DNA of 64,000 nt, taken from assembly GCA_044343935.1 (NCBI GenBank), contig JBIJDU010000005.1, forward strand, positions 1 through 64,000, written 5' to 3'. Below are positions 17,650 to 26,486 of the stretch, one piece after another. Both the position numbers and the translations under genes were made by a program. Source of the DNA: AcAMD-5 sp044343935 (GTDB taxonomy: Bacteria; Actinomycetota; Actinomycetes; S36-B12; UBA5976). The notes beneath the pieces are model-generated. The model made no database searches. It saw nothing but the letters and a program-made list of their open reading frames with translations, and was not told the origin of the DNA. The number at the start of each line of letters is the position of its first letter. The first letter of the stretch is position 1.

Positions 17650-19239
17650 GTGACTCGTCCAATCGTTTTAATTGCTGAAGAGCTTTCACCTGCCACGATG
17701 GCTGCGCTGGGACCAGACTTTGATGTCAAACATGTAGATGGAACCGATCGAGCCGCATTGCTGGTTGCAGTTTCAGATGCATCAGCCATTTTGGTTCGGT
17801 CAGCAACTCAAGTTGATTCCGAGGTATTTGCCGCTGCGAAACAACTTAAGGTAGTTGCTCGCGCCGGTGTTGGGTTAGACAATGTTGATGTTGCTGCCGC
17901 CACTCAGGCCGGTGTGATGGTGGTTAATGCGCCAACCTCAAATATTGTCTCGGCTGCAGAACTTGCGGTTGGGTTATTGATTGCGCTGGCTCGACACATC
18001 CCAGCCGCGCATGCCGCACTAGTGGCGGGCGAATGGAAGCGCAGCAAATTTAACGGCATCGAAATTGCCGACAAGACACTTGGTGTAATTGGTTTTGGTC
18101 GCATTGGCATGTTAGTGGCGCAGCGATTATCAGCATTCGGTGTTTCAATTTTAGCGTATGACCCATATGTGCAGCCAGCTAGAGCGGCGCAACTTGGGGT
18201 GCGGGTAGTTTCACTAGAAGAGTTGCTGCGGGAAAGTGATTTCATCACGGTTCATTTGCCAAAAACAGCCGATACCGTAAATCTCATTGGCAAAGCGGAA
18301 TTTGAGATGATGAAAGACTCGGCGCTACTGATAAACGCTGCTCGCGGTGGAATCGTTAACGAAGCTGAGTTATATGAAGCACTAAAGGCAAACAAGATTG
18401 CCGGCGCTGGTTTGGATGTTTATGCCAAAGAACCATGCACCGATTCACCGTTATTTACATTGCCAAATGTGGTAGTAACCCCTCATTTAGGTGCATCAAC
18501 GGACGAAGCACAAGAAAAAGCAGGCATTGCAGTTGCACGCTCAGTTCGATTAGCACTTGCTGGTGAGTTAGTGCCAGATGCGGTTAATGTCCAAGGTGGT
18601 GTTATTGCAGATTTAGTTAAGCCGCTGTTGCCGCTGACTGAAGCATTAGGTCAGATTGCAGCGAGTTTAACCTCCAAAGCGATTGAACAAGTTTCAGTTG
18701 AATACATTGGTGAAGCACATCCAACGGATATTAATGTCTTAGAAGTTTCAGCACTTAAAGGTGTCTTTACTAATTTGGTACATGATCCAGTTTCATATGT
18801 GAATGCACCAGTTCTTGCTAAAGATCGTGGCGTTGCTTCATCGGTTGCAGCTGTTAATGAAGAAACTGATCATCGCACATTGGTTAGGGTTGTTTTAACC
18901 TTGACCGATGGTGATCGAGTATTAGTGGCTGGCACTGTAACTGCACCAAACGATAAATTAAAACTTGTGCAAATCGACCAATTTGAAGTAGATGCGCCGA
19001 TTGCAACCCATATGGCATTTTTTAAATACCATGATCGACCTGGCGTTGTTGCGATATTGGGCCGAATCCTTGGTGATGCAAAGATTAATATCGCTGGCAT
19101 GCAAGTATCGCGCGATACTGAGGGAGTGCACGCCATGGTTGCACTCACCTTAGATAGCGCAGTCTCAGTTGAATTGGCAGAACAAATTTCAACTGAGATT
19201 GGCGGCCACACTGGCCGTGTTGTGAGCTTTATTGGATAG
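17650..19239 (+). CDS. serA: D-3-phosphoglycerate dehydrogenase (long form)
   Basis: First enzyme of serine synthesis. NAD-binding domain with GFGRIG at about 146-151, the catalytic Arg/Glu/His set of the 2-hydroxyacid dehydrogenases (NAARGGIVNE; TPHLGAST), then an intervening ASB domain (about 315-450) and a C-terminal ACT domain (FKYHDRPGVVAILGRILG region). The 529-residue length and domain order match the actinobacterial type that is feedback-inhibited by serine. GTG start with GAAAGG upstream. Confidence 0.95.
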   Translation: MTRPIVLIAEELSPATMAALGPDFDVKHVDGTDRAALLVAVSDASAILVRSATQVDSEVFAAAKQLKVVARAGVGLDNVDVAAATQAGVMVVNAPTSNIVSAAELAVGLLIALARHIPAAHAALVAGEWKRSKFNGIEIADKTLGVIGFGRIGMLVAQRLSAFGVSILAYDPYVQPARAAQLGVRVVSLEELLRESDFITVHLPKTADTVNLIGKAEFEMMKDSALLINAARGGIVNEAELYEALKANKIAGAGLDVYAKEPCTDSPLFTLPNVVVTPHLGASTDEAQEKAGIAVARSVRLALAGELVPDAVNVQGGVIADLVKPLLPLTEALGQIAASLTSKAIEQVSVEYIGEAHPTDINVLEVSALKGVFTNLVHDPVSYVNAPVLAKDRGVASSVAAVNEETDHRTLVRVVLTLTDGDRVLVAGTVTAPNDKLKLVQIDQFEVDAPIATHMAFFKYHDRPGVVAILGRILGDAKINIAGMQVSRDTEGVHAMVALTLDSAVSVELAEQISTEIGGHTGRVVSFIG

Positions 19240-19259
19240 CCGCAAGTCAGTTTTTGTTC

Positions 19260-19265
19260 TATTGT
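19260..19265 (+). promoter_or_regulatory. Putative leaderless -10 element for the secreted nuclease gene
   Basis: TATTGT ends six bases before ATG 19272; there is no ribosome site. It supports this ATG over the in-frame start at 19254. Confidence 0.45.
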
Positions 19266-19271
19266 GGTGAC

Positions 19272-20081
19272 ATGCAATTAGCCCGTAGATATGTTGTCGC
19301 AATTGCACTATTACTTGGCTCAGTGCCGACAGTACCGGCAAGCGCCACCGAACTTGAGAACAAGTTTTCTTCATTATTGGTTGCCGCTGAAATAACTGGC
19401 GGCTATGACCGGTCTTTATTTCCGCATTGGATTGATGTCGATAGAGATGGTTGCAATACCAGGTATGAAGTGCTGATTGTGGAGGCAGTAACGCCGCCCT
19501 CAGTGGGAAGTCGTTGTCGACTTATTGGCGGTAGTTGGCGATCGGAATTTGATAATAAAGTCTTCAGTAACCCGAGCCAATTAGATGTCGACCACTTTGT
19601 TCCGCTAGCTGAGGCATGGCGCTCTGGTGCGACAGAATGGTCTGCTCAGCAACGAATTAACTTTGCTAATGATCTAGACCTGCAAGCTGCGCTAATTGCA
19701 GTAAGCCGAAGCACCAATCGGTCTAAATCGGATCGTGATGTAGCAAGTTGGTTGCCACCTAATCGCGCCTATCGCTGTCAGTATTTGGCATCGTGGGTTG
19801 AGGTGAAATTCAAGTGGAAGTTAACTGTTGATATAGCAGAGCGCAAATCCTTAGAAGATGGTTTACTTGAATGTGGCTTGATATCGCAGCGAACTTCGCC
19901 AAAACTAGCTCCGACAACCAAATCAGATACACCAAAATTGCAATCAGACCTGATGCGCTATCAGAACTGCACGCTTGCTCGGGCCGCCGGTGTTACGCCA
20001 ATTAAACGCAGCGATAACTCAGAGTTGTATCGACTTAATCAACACATGGACCGAGATAAAGACGGCGTTGCGTGTGAGTAG
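19272..20081 (+). CDS. Secreted HNH-type nuclease with C-terminal Excalibur domain
   Basis: From ATG 19272 the 269-residue product begins with a clean signal peptide (Arg-Arg, a hydrophobic core VVAIALLLGSV, cleavage after ASA). The middle has the DUF1524/GmrSD-like HNH features: DVDHFVPLAEAW (catalytic DH), later NRSKSDRDVASWLPPN. The C-terminus is an Excalibur motif, with NCTLARAAG and the calcium-loop-like DRDKDGVACE. It should act outside the cell, possibly in DNA scavenging. It is unrelated to the amino-acid genes around it and its 3' end abuts the leuA 3' end with no gap. Confidence 0.85.
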   Translation: MQLARRYVVAIALLLGSVPTVPASATELENKFSSLLVAAEITGGYDRSLFPHWIDVDRDGCNTRYEVLIVEAVTPPSVGSRCRLIGGSWRSEFDNKVFSNPSQLDVDHFVPLAEAWRSGATEWSAQQRINFANDLDLQAALIAVSRSTNRSKSDRDVASWLPPNRAYRCQYLASWVEVKFKWKLTVDIAERKSLEDGLLECGLISQRTSPKLAPTTKSDTPKLQSDLMRYQNCTLARAAGVTPIKRSDNSELYRLNQHMDRDKDGVACE

Positions 20082-21818
20082 TTATCGCTGTGAGCGGTTA
20101 ACTGCACTAACAATTGCTTTCAGTGATGAAGTGACGATGCTGGGATCAATCCCAACCCCCCACAAAATCTCATCACCTAATTCGCATTCCAGGTAGGAAG
20201 CCGCAGAAGCATCGCCACCAGAACTCATCGCATGTTCGTGGTAATCAAGCACCTTTACACCTACGCCGTGCTTAGCCATGGCATCGATGAACGCTGCAAC
20301 TGGTCCGTTCCCAATTCCAATAATGGTGTGTTCAACACCAGCATCATCTAGCACCACCTGCAAACTTGTAGCGCCATCTACAGCAGAATTTTGGGCAATA
20401 TTCTTTAGTCGGAATCGTCCCCACCGGTTCGTTGGATGCGGCAGATATTCATCGGTAAATATTTCCCACATCTGCTCTGGTGTAATTTCGCCACCTTCTG
20501 AGTCAGTTACTTGTTGGATCACTCGACTGAATTCAATTTGCAATCTACGAGGCAGCTCTAACCGATGTTCAGTTTTCATAATATAGGCGACCCCGCCTTT
20601 GCCAGATTGGCTATTGACTCGAATTACCGCTTCATAACTTCGACCCAAATCCTTAGGATCTATCGGAAGATAAGGCACCTCCCAACGGAACTCATCTACT
20701 TTTTTACCAGCTGATTGCGCATCTGATTTCATGGCAGCAAATCCTTTGTTGATGGCATCTTGATGTGAGCCACTAAATGCAGTGAATACCAAATCACCAC
20801 CGTATGGATGTCGCTCTGGCACGTTCAACTGATTCGCATATTCAACAGTTCGACGGATTTCAGCAATTTCGGAGAAGTTGATCTCAGGATCAACGCCTTG
20901 GCTAAACAAGTTCAACCCCAATGTCACTAAGCAAACATTTCCGGTTCGCTCACCATTACCAAAGAGTGTCCCTTCGATGCGGTCGGCACCAGCTAAATAG
21001 CCCAATTCGGCTGCTGCAACTGCCGTGCCGCGGTCATTGTGTGGATGAAGCGAAAGAATGATGCTATCGCGACGATTTAGATTTCGATGCATCCATTCGA
21101 TGGAGTCGGCATAGACATTTGGCATTGCCATTTCAACAGTTGCAGGTAAATTTATAATTACCTTGCGCGCTGGCGTTGGTTGCCAGATGTCAGTTACAGC
21201 ATCACAGACTTCTTTAGCAAACTCTAATTCAGTTCCGGTATAGGACTCTGGGGAGTATTCAAATAACACCTCAGTGCCGGTTAGTTTTTCTGCTTGCGAA
21301 AGGCACAACTTCGCACCGGTAATCGCGATATCGATGATTCCCTGCTTGTCTGAATTAAAAACTACCCGTCGCTGCAACGTTGAGGTGCTGTTATACAAAT
21401 GAACGATCACTCGCTTGGCACCTTTGATGGCTTCGAAAGTACGCTCAATTAAGTGCTCGCGAGCCTGGGTCAATACCTGGATGATCACATCATCTGGAAT
21501 GTGACCTTCTTCGATAAGAAGACGAACAAAATCAAAGTCGGTTTGCGATGCTGAAGGAAAACCGACCTCAATTTCTTTATAACCCATTTTTACTAATAAC
21601 TGAAACAGCGCTAACTTACGCGGCGGTGTCATTGGGTCAATCAATGCCTGATTTCCGTCTCGCAAGTCAACTGAGCACCAGCGCGGTGCTTTAGCTATCT
21701 GTTTACTGGGCCAAGTGCGATCGGTTAATTCGATTGGAACAAATGATTGATAGCGGTGATGGGGCATGCCTGAAGGTTTCTGGGCTGCCGCTGAAAAATG
21801 AATTGAATCCTGCGTCAT
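20082..21818 (-). CDS. leuA: 2-isopropylmalate synthase
   Basis: Condenses acetyl-CoA with 2-oxoisovalerate, the committed leucine step. TIM-barrel domain with VDLRDGNQALIDPM (metal Asp, catalytic Arg), the HPHNDRGTAVAAAELG signature with metal His residues, and NGERTGNV; a C-terminal regulatory LeuA dimer domain (about 440-578) supplies leucine feedback. Length 578 matches the actinobacterial long form. GGAAGG precedes the ATG. Its mRNA leader (21819-21936) encodes a Leu-rich peptide. Confidence 0.95.
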   Translation of the reverse strand: MTQDSIHFSAAAQKPSGMPHHRYQSFVPIELTDRTWPSKQIAKAPRWCSVDLRDGNQALIDPMTPPRKLALFQLLVKMGYKEIEVGFPSASQTDFDFVRLLIEEGHIPDDVIIQVLTQAREHLIERTFEAIKGAKRVIVHLYNSTSTLQRRVVFNSDKQGIIDIAITGAKLCLSQAEKLTGTEVLFEYSPESYTGTELEFAKEVCDAVTDIWQPTPARKVIINLPATVEMAMPNVYADSIEWMHRNLNRRDSIILSLHPHNDRGTAVAAAELGYLAGADRIEGTLFGNGERTGNVCLVTLGLNLFSQGVDPEINFSEIAEIRRTVEYANQLNVPERHPYGGDLVFTAFSGSHQDAINKGFAAMKSDAQSAGKKVDEFRWEVPYLPIDPKDLGRSYEAVIRVNSQSGKGGVAYIMKTEHRLELPRRLQIEFSRVIQQVTDSEGGEITPEQMWEIFTDEYLPHPTNRWGRFRLKNIAQNSAVDGATSLQVVLDDAGVEHTIIGIGNGPVAAFIDAMAKHGVGVKVLDYHEHAMSSGGDASAASYLECELGDEILWGVGIDPSIVTSSLKAIVSAVNRSQR

Positions 21819-21869
21819 TACTGTGCCTTCCGTCGGTTTAAGGGGATTTCACCGGCTTGCATGGCTTTT

Positions 21870-21908
21870 GCCGCGTAGGGACGGCCAGTGGTTAGGCCCC
21901 GACGCGGC
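21870..21908 (-). promoter_or_regulatory. leuA leader hairpin
   Basis: On the minus strand GCCGCGT (21908-21902) pairs perfectly with ACGCGGC (21876-21870); an inner stem joins GGG-GCC (21900-21895) to GGC and CCC (21886-21884, 21880-21878). The 5' arm lies in the last codons of the leader peptide. There is no T-run after it, so termination is not the obvious output. Confidence 0.55.
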
Positions 21909-21936
21909 GGGTAAGTAGCAAGCACTGTGGAAGCAC
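21892..21936 (-). CDS. leuA leader peptide (Leu-Leu-Leu)
   Basis: GTG at 21936 opens a 14-codon frame, VLPQCLLLTRRVGA (Val read as Met), ending TAA at 21892. It holds four leucines, three in a row (TTG CTA CTT). It lies seven bases after a TAACCT element and its 3' part forms one arm of a strong hairpin. The design matches leucine-sensing leaders before leuA; whether the output is transcriptional or translational is not clear. Confidence 0.72.
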   Translation of the reverse strand: MLPQCLLLTRRVGA

Positions 21937-21943
21937 GAGCCCA

Positions 21944-21949
21944 AGGTTA
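21944..21949 (-). promoter_or_regulatory. Putative leaderless -10 element for the leuA leader transcript
   Basis: TAACCT on the minus strand ends seven bases before GTG 21936. It is back-to-back with the leuB -10 at 21985-21990, so the two promoters share about 40 bases. Confidence 0.5.
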
Positions 21950-21984
21950 CACGCATCGGGTTAGGGATATTCGCCCGGCTCTCA

Positions 21985-21990
21985 TAAGGT
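21985..21990 (+). promoter_or_regulatory. Putative leaderless -10 element for leuB
   Basis: TAAGGT ends six bases before GTG 21997, with no ribosome site between. Confidence 0.5.
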
Positions 21991-21996
21991 TGGCTG

Positions 21997-23031
21997 GTGA
22001 GCAATTATCAGATAGCCGTAATCCCAGGCGATGGCATTGGCCAGGAAGTGACCCAAGAGGGGTTGAAGGTGCTGCGCACTGTGGCCCAGGCTGCCAAGCT
22101 CAACTTTAGTTTCACTGAGTTTGAGTTGGGGGCGAATCGATATCTGAAGTCTGGTGAGACGTTAACTGACAATGATTTAACCGAGTTGGCAAAATTCGAT
22201 GCCATTTTGCTTGGGGCGGTGGGTGATCCTCGAGTGGCTCCCGGCGTGTTAGAGCGCGGCTTGTTACTTAAGCTGCGATTTGAATTTGATCATCATGTTA
22301 ATTTGCGGCCAGTAAAGCTACTGCCTGGGGTTGCAACGCCGCTAGCAAATAAATCTACGGAACACATTGACATGGTTTTTTGCCGTGAAGGTACTGAAGG
22401 TCCATACGCTGGCGCTGGCGGTAATTTGCGAATCAATACTGTGCATGAAGTTGCCACCGAAGAATCGCTTAATACCGCATTTGGCGTGGAGCGCGTAATT
22501 CAAGATGCCTTCCAGCGCGCAATGAAGCGACGTAAACACTTAACTTTAGTTCATAAAACAAATGTTTTGGTTCATGCTGGCGGCTTATGGAAACGCACTT
22601 TTGATAAAGTGAAACAAAGCTATCCAGAAGTTAGCATTGATTACCAACATGTAGATGCGGCATCAATGTTCATGGTGACTAATCCCGAGCGTTTTGATGT
22701 AGTCGTTACAGATAATCTTTTTGGTGACATTCTCACGGATATCGGTGCTGCAATTGCTGGTGGAATTGGACTTGCTGCCAGTGGAAACCTAGATCCATCA
22801 CGCAGCTTCCCAAGTATGTTTGAACCAGTGCACGGCTCTGCGCCTGATATTGCCGGCAAGCAAATCGCTGATCCAACCGCCGCAATCCTGAGCGTCGCGA
22901 TGTTGTTAGACCATCTTGGTCATGAAGACCTGTCTGTGCGAGTGGAATCAGCGGTCGCGCAAGATTTAGTAGCTCGAACCGGAAGTCGTAAGACTGCAGA
23001 AGTTGGCGACGCAATTGCAGGTAGGTTGTAA
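21997..23031 (+). CDS. leuB: 3-isopropylmalate dehydrogenase
   Basis: NAD-dependent oxidative decarboxylase of the isopropylmalate/isocitrate dehydrogenase family. IPGDGIGQEV at the N-terminus, VTDNLFGDILTDIGAAIAGGIGLA (metal Asp and cofactor loop) and the EPVHGSAPDIAGK nucleotide loop are visible. The 344-residue form with LLLKLRFEFDHHVNLRP is the actinobacterial type. In this genome it would also serve the citramalate route, acting on 3-methylmalate. GTG start, probably leaderless; TAATG overlap couples it to ilvE. Confidence 0.94.
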   Translation: MSNYQIAVIPGDGIGQEVTQEGLKVLRTVAQAAKLNFSFTEFELGANRYLKSGETLTDNDLTELAKFDAILLGAVGDPRVAPGVLERGLLLKLRFEFDHHVNLRPVKLLPGVATPLANKSTEHIDMVFCREGTEGPYAGAGGNLRINTVHEVATEESLNTAFGVERVIQDAFQRAMKRRKHLTLVHKTNVLVHAGGLWKRTFDKVKQSYPEVSIDYQHVDAASMFMVTNPERFDVVVTDNLFGDILTDIGAAIAGGIGLAASGNLDPSRSFPSMFEPVHGSAPDIAGKQIADPTAAILSVAMLLDHLGHEDLSVRVESAVAQDLVARTGSRKTAEVGDAIAGRL

Positions 23032-24116
23032 TGGTTGAGATTAAACACATTCCAGCAACTGGCAGATCAACTGCCGATGTGGCTGCAATTGTCGCTGACC
23101 CAGGATTTGGCAAAGTCTTTACCGATCACATGGCCCGAGCTAAATATTCAACTGAATTGGGTTGGCATGATGTAGTGATTGAACCTTATGCACCCCTTAC
23201 CATGGATCCGGCAATGTTGGCTATTCATTACGGTCAATCGATTTTTGAAGGCATGAAAGCGTATCGCTGGGCTGATGGCAGCATCCACACTTTTAGACCC
23301 CAGATGAATGCAAAGCGTTTCCAACGCTCTGCTCGTCGTCTTGCCATGCCCGAACCTGATGAAGACCTTTTCTTGTCGATGGTCAAGCAATTAGTTGCTA
23401 CCGATAAGGCATATGTTCCAGCAGGTGGTGATAAGTCACTCTATATCCGACCATTTATGTTTGCTTCCGAAGTTGGACTTGGCGTTCGACCAGCTACCGA
23501 ATATTTGTTTCTAGTTATCGCATCCCCAGTAGGTGCATATTTTGATCCTGCTAAAGCAGTAAGCGTTTGGGTATCAACTGAATACGTTCGAGCTGCACCT
23601 GGTGGCACTGGTGAAGCTAAATGCGCGGGTAACTATGCCGCCAGTTTAATTGCGCAAGCTCAAGCAAAAGAGCAGGGCTGTGACCAAGTAATTTGGCTTG
23701 ATGCAATTGAACGGAAATGGATTGAAGAGATGGGCGGCATGAATTTGTTTTTCGTGCTGGGAAGTGGCGATGAGGCACAATTGCTCACGCCAGAATTGAC
23801 TGGCACATTGCTGCCGGGGGTAACGAGAGATTCCTTAATTCAATTGGGTAACGATCTTGGTTTTGATACTCATGAAGGCAAAATCTCAGTGGATGAACTT
23901 TACGATTCGATTGCTGCTGGTCGAATTACTGAAGTTTTTGCCTGCGGTACTGCTGCAGTGATTTCGCCAATTGGTGAAATTAAGAGTGCCAATCGAAATG
24001 TCACTATTGGGGACGGCAAGCCTGGTCCAGTTACAATGAAAATGCGCAAAGCGCTCCTGGATATTCAAACTGGTCAAGCAAAAGACGAACATAACTGGAT
24101 GTATAGGTTAGCTTGA
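23031..24116 (+). CDS. ilvE: Branched-chain amino acid aminotransferase
   Basis: PLP fold-type IV transaminase, 361 residues, performing the last step to Val, Leu and Ile. Visible are YGQSIFEGMKAYR, RFQRSARRLAMP, the PLP Lys in GTGEAKCAGNYAAS (consistent with the class IV K), and EVFACGTAAVISPIG. TAATG overlap with leuB and TGATG overlap with cimA make it the middle gene of a tightly coupled leuB-ilvE-cimA unit. Confidence 0.95.
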   Translation: MVEIKHIPATGRSTADVAAIVADPGFGKVFTDHMARAKYSTELGWHDVVIEPYAPLTMDPAMLAIHYGQSIFEGMKAYRWADGSIHTFRPQMNAKRFQRSARRLAMPEPDEDLFLSMVKQLVATDKAYVPAGGDKSLYIRPFMFASEVGLGVRPATEYLFLVIASPVGAYFDPAKAVSVWVSTEYVRAAPGGTGEAKCAGNYAASLIAQAQAKEQGCDQVIWLDAIERKWIEEMGGMNLFFVLGSGDEAQLLTPELTGTLLPGVTRDSLIQLGNDLGFDTHEGKISVDELYDSIAAGRITEVFACGTAAVISPIGEIKSANRNVTIGDGKPGPVTMKMRKALLDIQTGQAKDEHNWMYRLA

Positions 24117-25699
24117 TGAATACCGATGCATTTCACATCTATGACACTACGCTGCGTGACGGCGCACAGCAAGAAGGTTTAAACCTTACGGTTAACGACA
24201 AATTGGCAATTGCTAAACATTTAGATTCACTTGGAGTTGGCTTCATTGAAGGTGGCTGGCCAGGCGCTATCCCAAAAGACACCGAGTTTTTTCGTCGTGC
24301 CCAAACCGAATTAAAGCTAGATACTGCAACTTTAGTTGCATTTGGTGCCACCCGTAAACCAGATGTTAAAGTCGCTGAAGATGCGCAAGTTCGAGCCTTG
24401 CTGGATTCAAACGCCAAGATTGTGACGTTGGTTGCAAAGACCTATGACCGACATGTTGAGTTAGCGCTTAGAACCACGTTGGCTGAAAATCTAAAAATGA
24501 TTTCGGATACGGTTAAGTTTTTAGTGGATGAAGGTCGTCGAGTATTTCTTGACGCTGAACATTTCTTTGATGGCTATCGAAGCAATAGAGATTATGCAAT
24601 TGCCGTAGTTCGCGCTGCCATGGAAGCTGGCGGAGATGTCGCCGTGCTTTGTGATACCAACGGCAGCATGCTGCCAGTTGAATTGGCAGAAATTGTGCAT
24701 GATGTTTCGCAAGCGACGTCGGCGAGATTAGGAATTCACTGTCATGACGATTCTGGCTGCGCGGTAGCTAATTCGCTTAGTGCCGTTGATGCTGGTGTTA
24801 CGCACGTTCAAGGAACGGCAAACGGTTATGGCGAGCGCTGCGGTAATGCCAACTTGTTTACCGTGATTGCTAACCTGCAATTAAAAAAAGATATGACTGT
24901 GCTGAAGCCAGAACACCTAAAAGAGATGACAAGAACAGCACATGCAATTTCTGCCATAACTAATATCAATCCTAATCAGCACGCGCCTTATGTAGGGATG
25001 AGTGCATTTGCTCATAAAGCCGGTTTGCACGCCAGCGCCGTAAAGATTGATCCCATGCTGTATCAGCATATTGATCCAGCAATCATTGGTAACGATATGC
25101 GCATGTTGGTCTCGGAGATGGCTGGGCGCGCTTCGATTGAACTCAAGGGTAAAGAACTGGGTTACGACTTAGTTGATAAGGATGTTATTGGCCGCATCGT
25201 TGAGCGCGTGAAAGATCTTGAATCAAGAGGTTGGACCTTTGATGCTGCAGATGCATCTTTTGAGTTGCTGATGCTGGATGAAATCGCAGGTCGTAAGCAA
25301 CGCTTCTTTACCGTGGATTCCTGGAAAGTTGTGGTTGAGCAGGATGCTGAAGGCGAAGTTTATTCGGAAGCTACCGTTGCAATTGTTGCTGACGAGCAGC
25401 GTCTAATTAGCACAGGTGAAGGAAACGGACCAGTTAACGCACTTGACAATGCACTACGCACTGCGCTGACTTCAATTTTCCCAGAACTTAACAAGTTGGA
25501 ATTAGTTGATTACAAGGTTCGCATTCTGGAGGGCGTTAAGGGCACCGGTGCGGTTACTCGCGTACTGATTGAGACCTCTGACGGTGATACTCAATGGGAT
25601 ACGGTTGGTGTTCATGAGAATGTGGTTGCGGCGTCCTGGCAAGCAATCAGTGACGCGGTAGCCTACGGCCTACTTCGAGCAGGGCGTAAACCAAATTAA
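24116..25699 (+). CDS. cimA: Citramalate synthase (CimA family)
   Basis: LeuA-like enzyme of 527 residues. It begins HIYDTTLRDGAQQEGLNL and has IEGGWPGAIPKDTEFF, both characteristic of the citramalate-synthase clade rather than LeuA proper, then HCHDDSGCAVANSL and QGTANGYGERCGN, and a C-terminal LeuA-type dimer domain from about 385. It makes citramalate from pyruvate and acetyl-CoA, feeding 2-oxobutyrate to isoleucine. ATG 24116 is preferred to the TTG directly before it. Assignment of substrate is by family; assay would be decisive. Confidence 0.88.
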   Translation: MNTDAFHIYDTTLRDGAQQEGLNLTVNDKLAIAKHLDSLGVGFIEGGWPGAIPKDTEFFRRAQTELKLDTATLVAFGATRKPDVKVAEDAQVRALLDSNAKIVTLVAKTYDRHVELALRTTLAENLKMISDTVKFLVDEGRRVFLDAEHFFDGYRSNRDYAIAVVRAAMEAGGDVAVLCDTNGSMLPVELAEIVHDVSQATSARLGIHCHDDSGCAVANSLSAVDAGVTHVQGTANGYGERCGNANLFTVIANLQLKKDMTVLKPEHLKEMTRTAHAISAITNINPNQHAPYVGMSAFAHKAGLHASAVKIDPMLYQHIDPAIIGNDMRMLVSEMAGRASIELKGKELGYDLVDKDVIGRIVERVKDLESRGWTFDAADASFELLMLDEIAGRKQRFFTVDSWKVVVEQDAEGEVYSEATVAIVADEQRLISTGEGNGPVNALDNALRTALTSIFPELNKLELVDYKVRILEGVKGTGAVTRVLIETSDGDTQWDTVGVHENVVAASWQAISDAVAYGLLRAGRKPN

Positions 25700-25721
25700 G
25701 CAGAGGGTCGGTTCGATATAA

Positions 25722-26486
25722 ATGCGCTTAGCGCGATTTTCACATCAGGAAACTGTTGGCTATGCCGTGGTTGAGGCTGATCAAGTTAAAGTGCTAGATG
25801 GCCATCCCATGGGTGAGCTGCACTACACCGGTGCAGTTTTGCCATTGGCTGAGGTTCGACTACTAGCGCCAATTATTCCAAGCAAAATCATTTGTATTGG
25901 AAAGAATTATCGAGAACACGCATTGGAAATGGGGACGGAACCGCCAACGGAACCACTGTTCTTTTTTAAGCCAACCACTTCAATTATTGGACCAGATGAC
26001 ATTATTCGAATTCCAACCCAAAGTGAAAATGTGCAACATGAGTCTGAGTTAGCCATTGTGATCTCTCGGCTTTGTAAAGATGTTCCAGTTGAACGGGCGG
26101 CCGATGTGATTCTGGGCTATACCTGCGCCAATGATGTGACTGCCCGAGATCTCCAACACAAAGATGGTCAATGGGCTCGATCAAAGGGTTTTGATACTTT
26201 TTGCCCGCTGGGACCATGGATTGAAACTGAATTAGCAACAGCTCAGAACGCGAAGATCGAATGCAGATTGAATGGCATCGTTACCCAGCAAGCATCAACG
26301 GCTGAGATGATTCACTCTATCAATGAAATTGTCTCTTGGGTGAGCCATCACATCACGCTACTACCAGGCGATGTGATTCTGACTGGTTCACCAGCAGGTA
26401 TCTCGCAGATGGTGGCTGGCGATACGGTTGAAGTTGAAATTGCTGGAATTGGTGTGCTTCGTAATAAAGTAGCGAACTATGAGTGA
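25722..26486 (+). CDS. Fumarylacetoacetate hydrolase family protein
   Basis: A 254-residue FAH-fold protein. ICIGKNYREHALEMG, the metal-binding Glu pair in VQHESELAIVI and the Asp in CANDVTARD are present, as are the FDTFCPLGPW and LTGSPAGIS loops. Family activities include 2-hydroxyhepta-diene-dioate isomerase and oxaloacetate or acylpyruvate hydrolysis; the substrate here is unknown. It is a frequent gltX neighbour in actinobacteria (from memory) and overlaps gltX by 8 bases. Confidence 0.85.
   Translation: MRLARFSHQETVGYAVVEADQVKVLDGHPMGELHYTGAVLPLAEVRLLAPIIPSKIICIGKNYREHALEMGTEPPTEPLFFFKPTTSIIGPDDIIRIPTQSENVQHESELAIVISRLCKDVPVERAADVILGYTCANDVTARDLQHKDGQWARSKGFDTFCPLGPWIETELATAQNAKIECRLNGIVTQQASTAEMIHSINEIVSWVSHHITLLPGDVILTGSPAGISQMVAGDTVEVEIAGIGVLRNKVANYE

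Noticed and set aside
21819..21996. T-box upstream of leuA
   Set aside because: No T-box consensus or specifier stem is visible; a Leu-rich leader peptide explains the region better.
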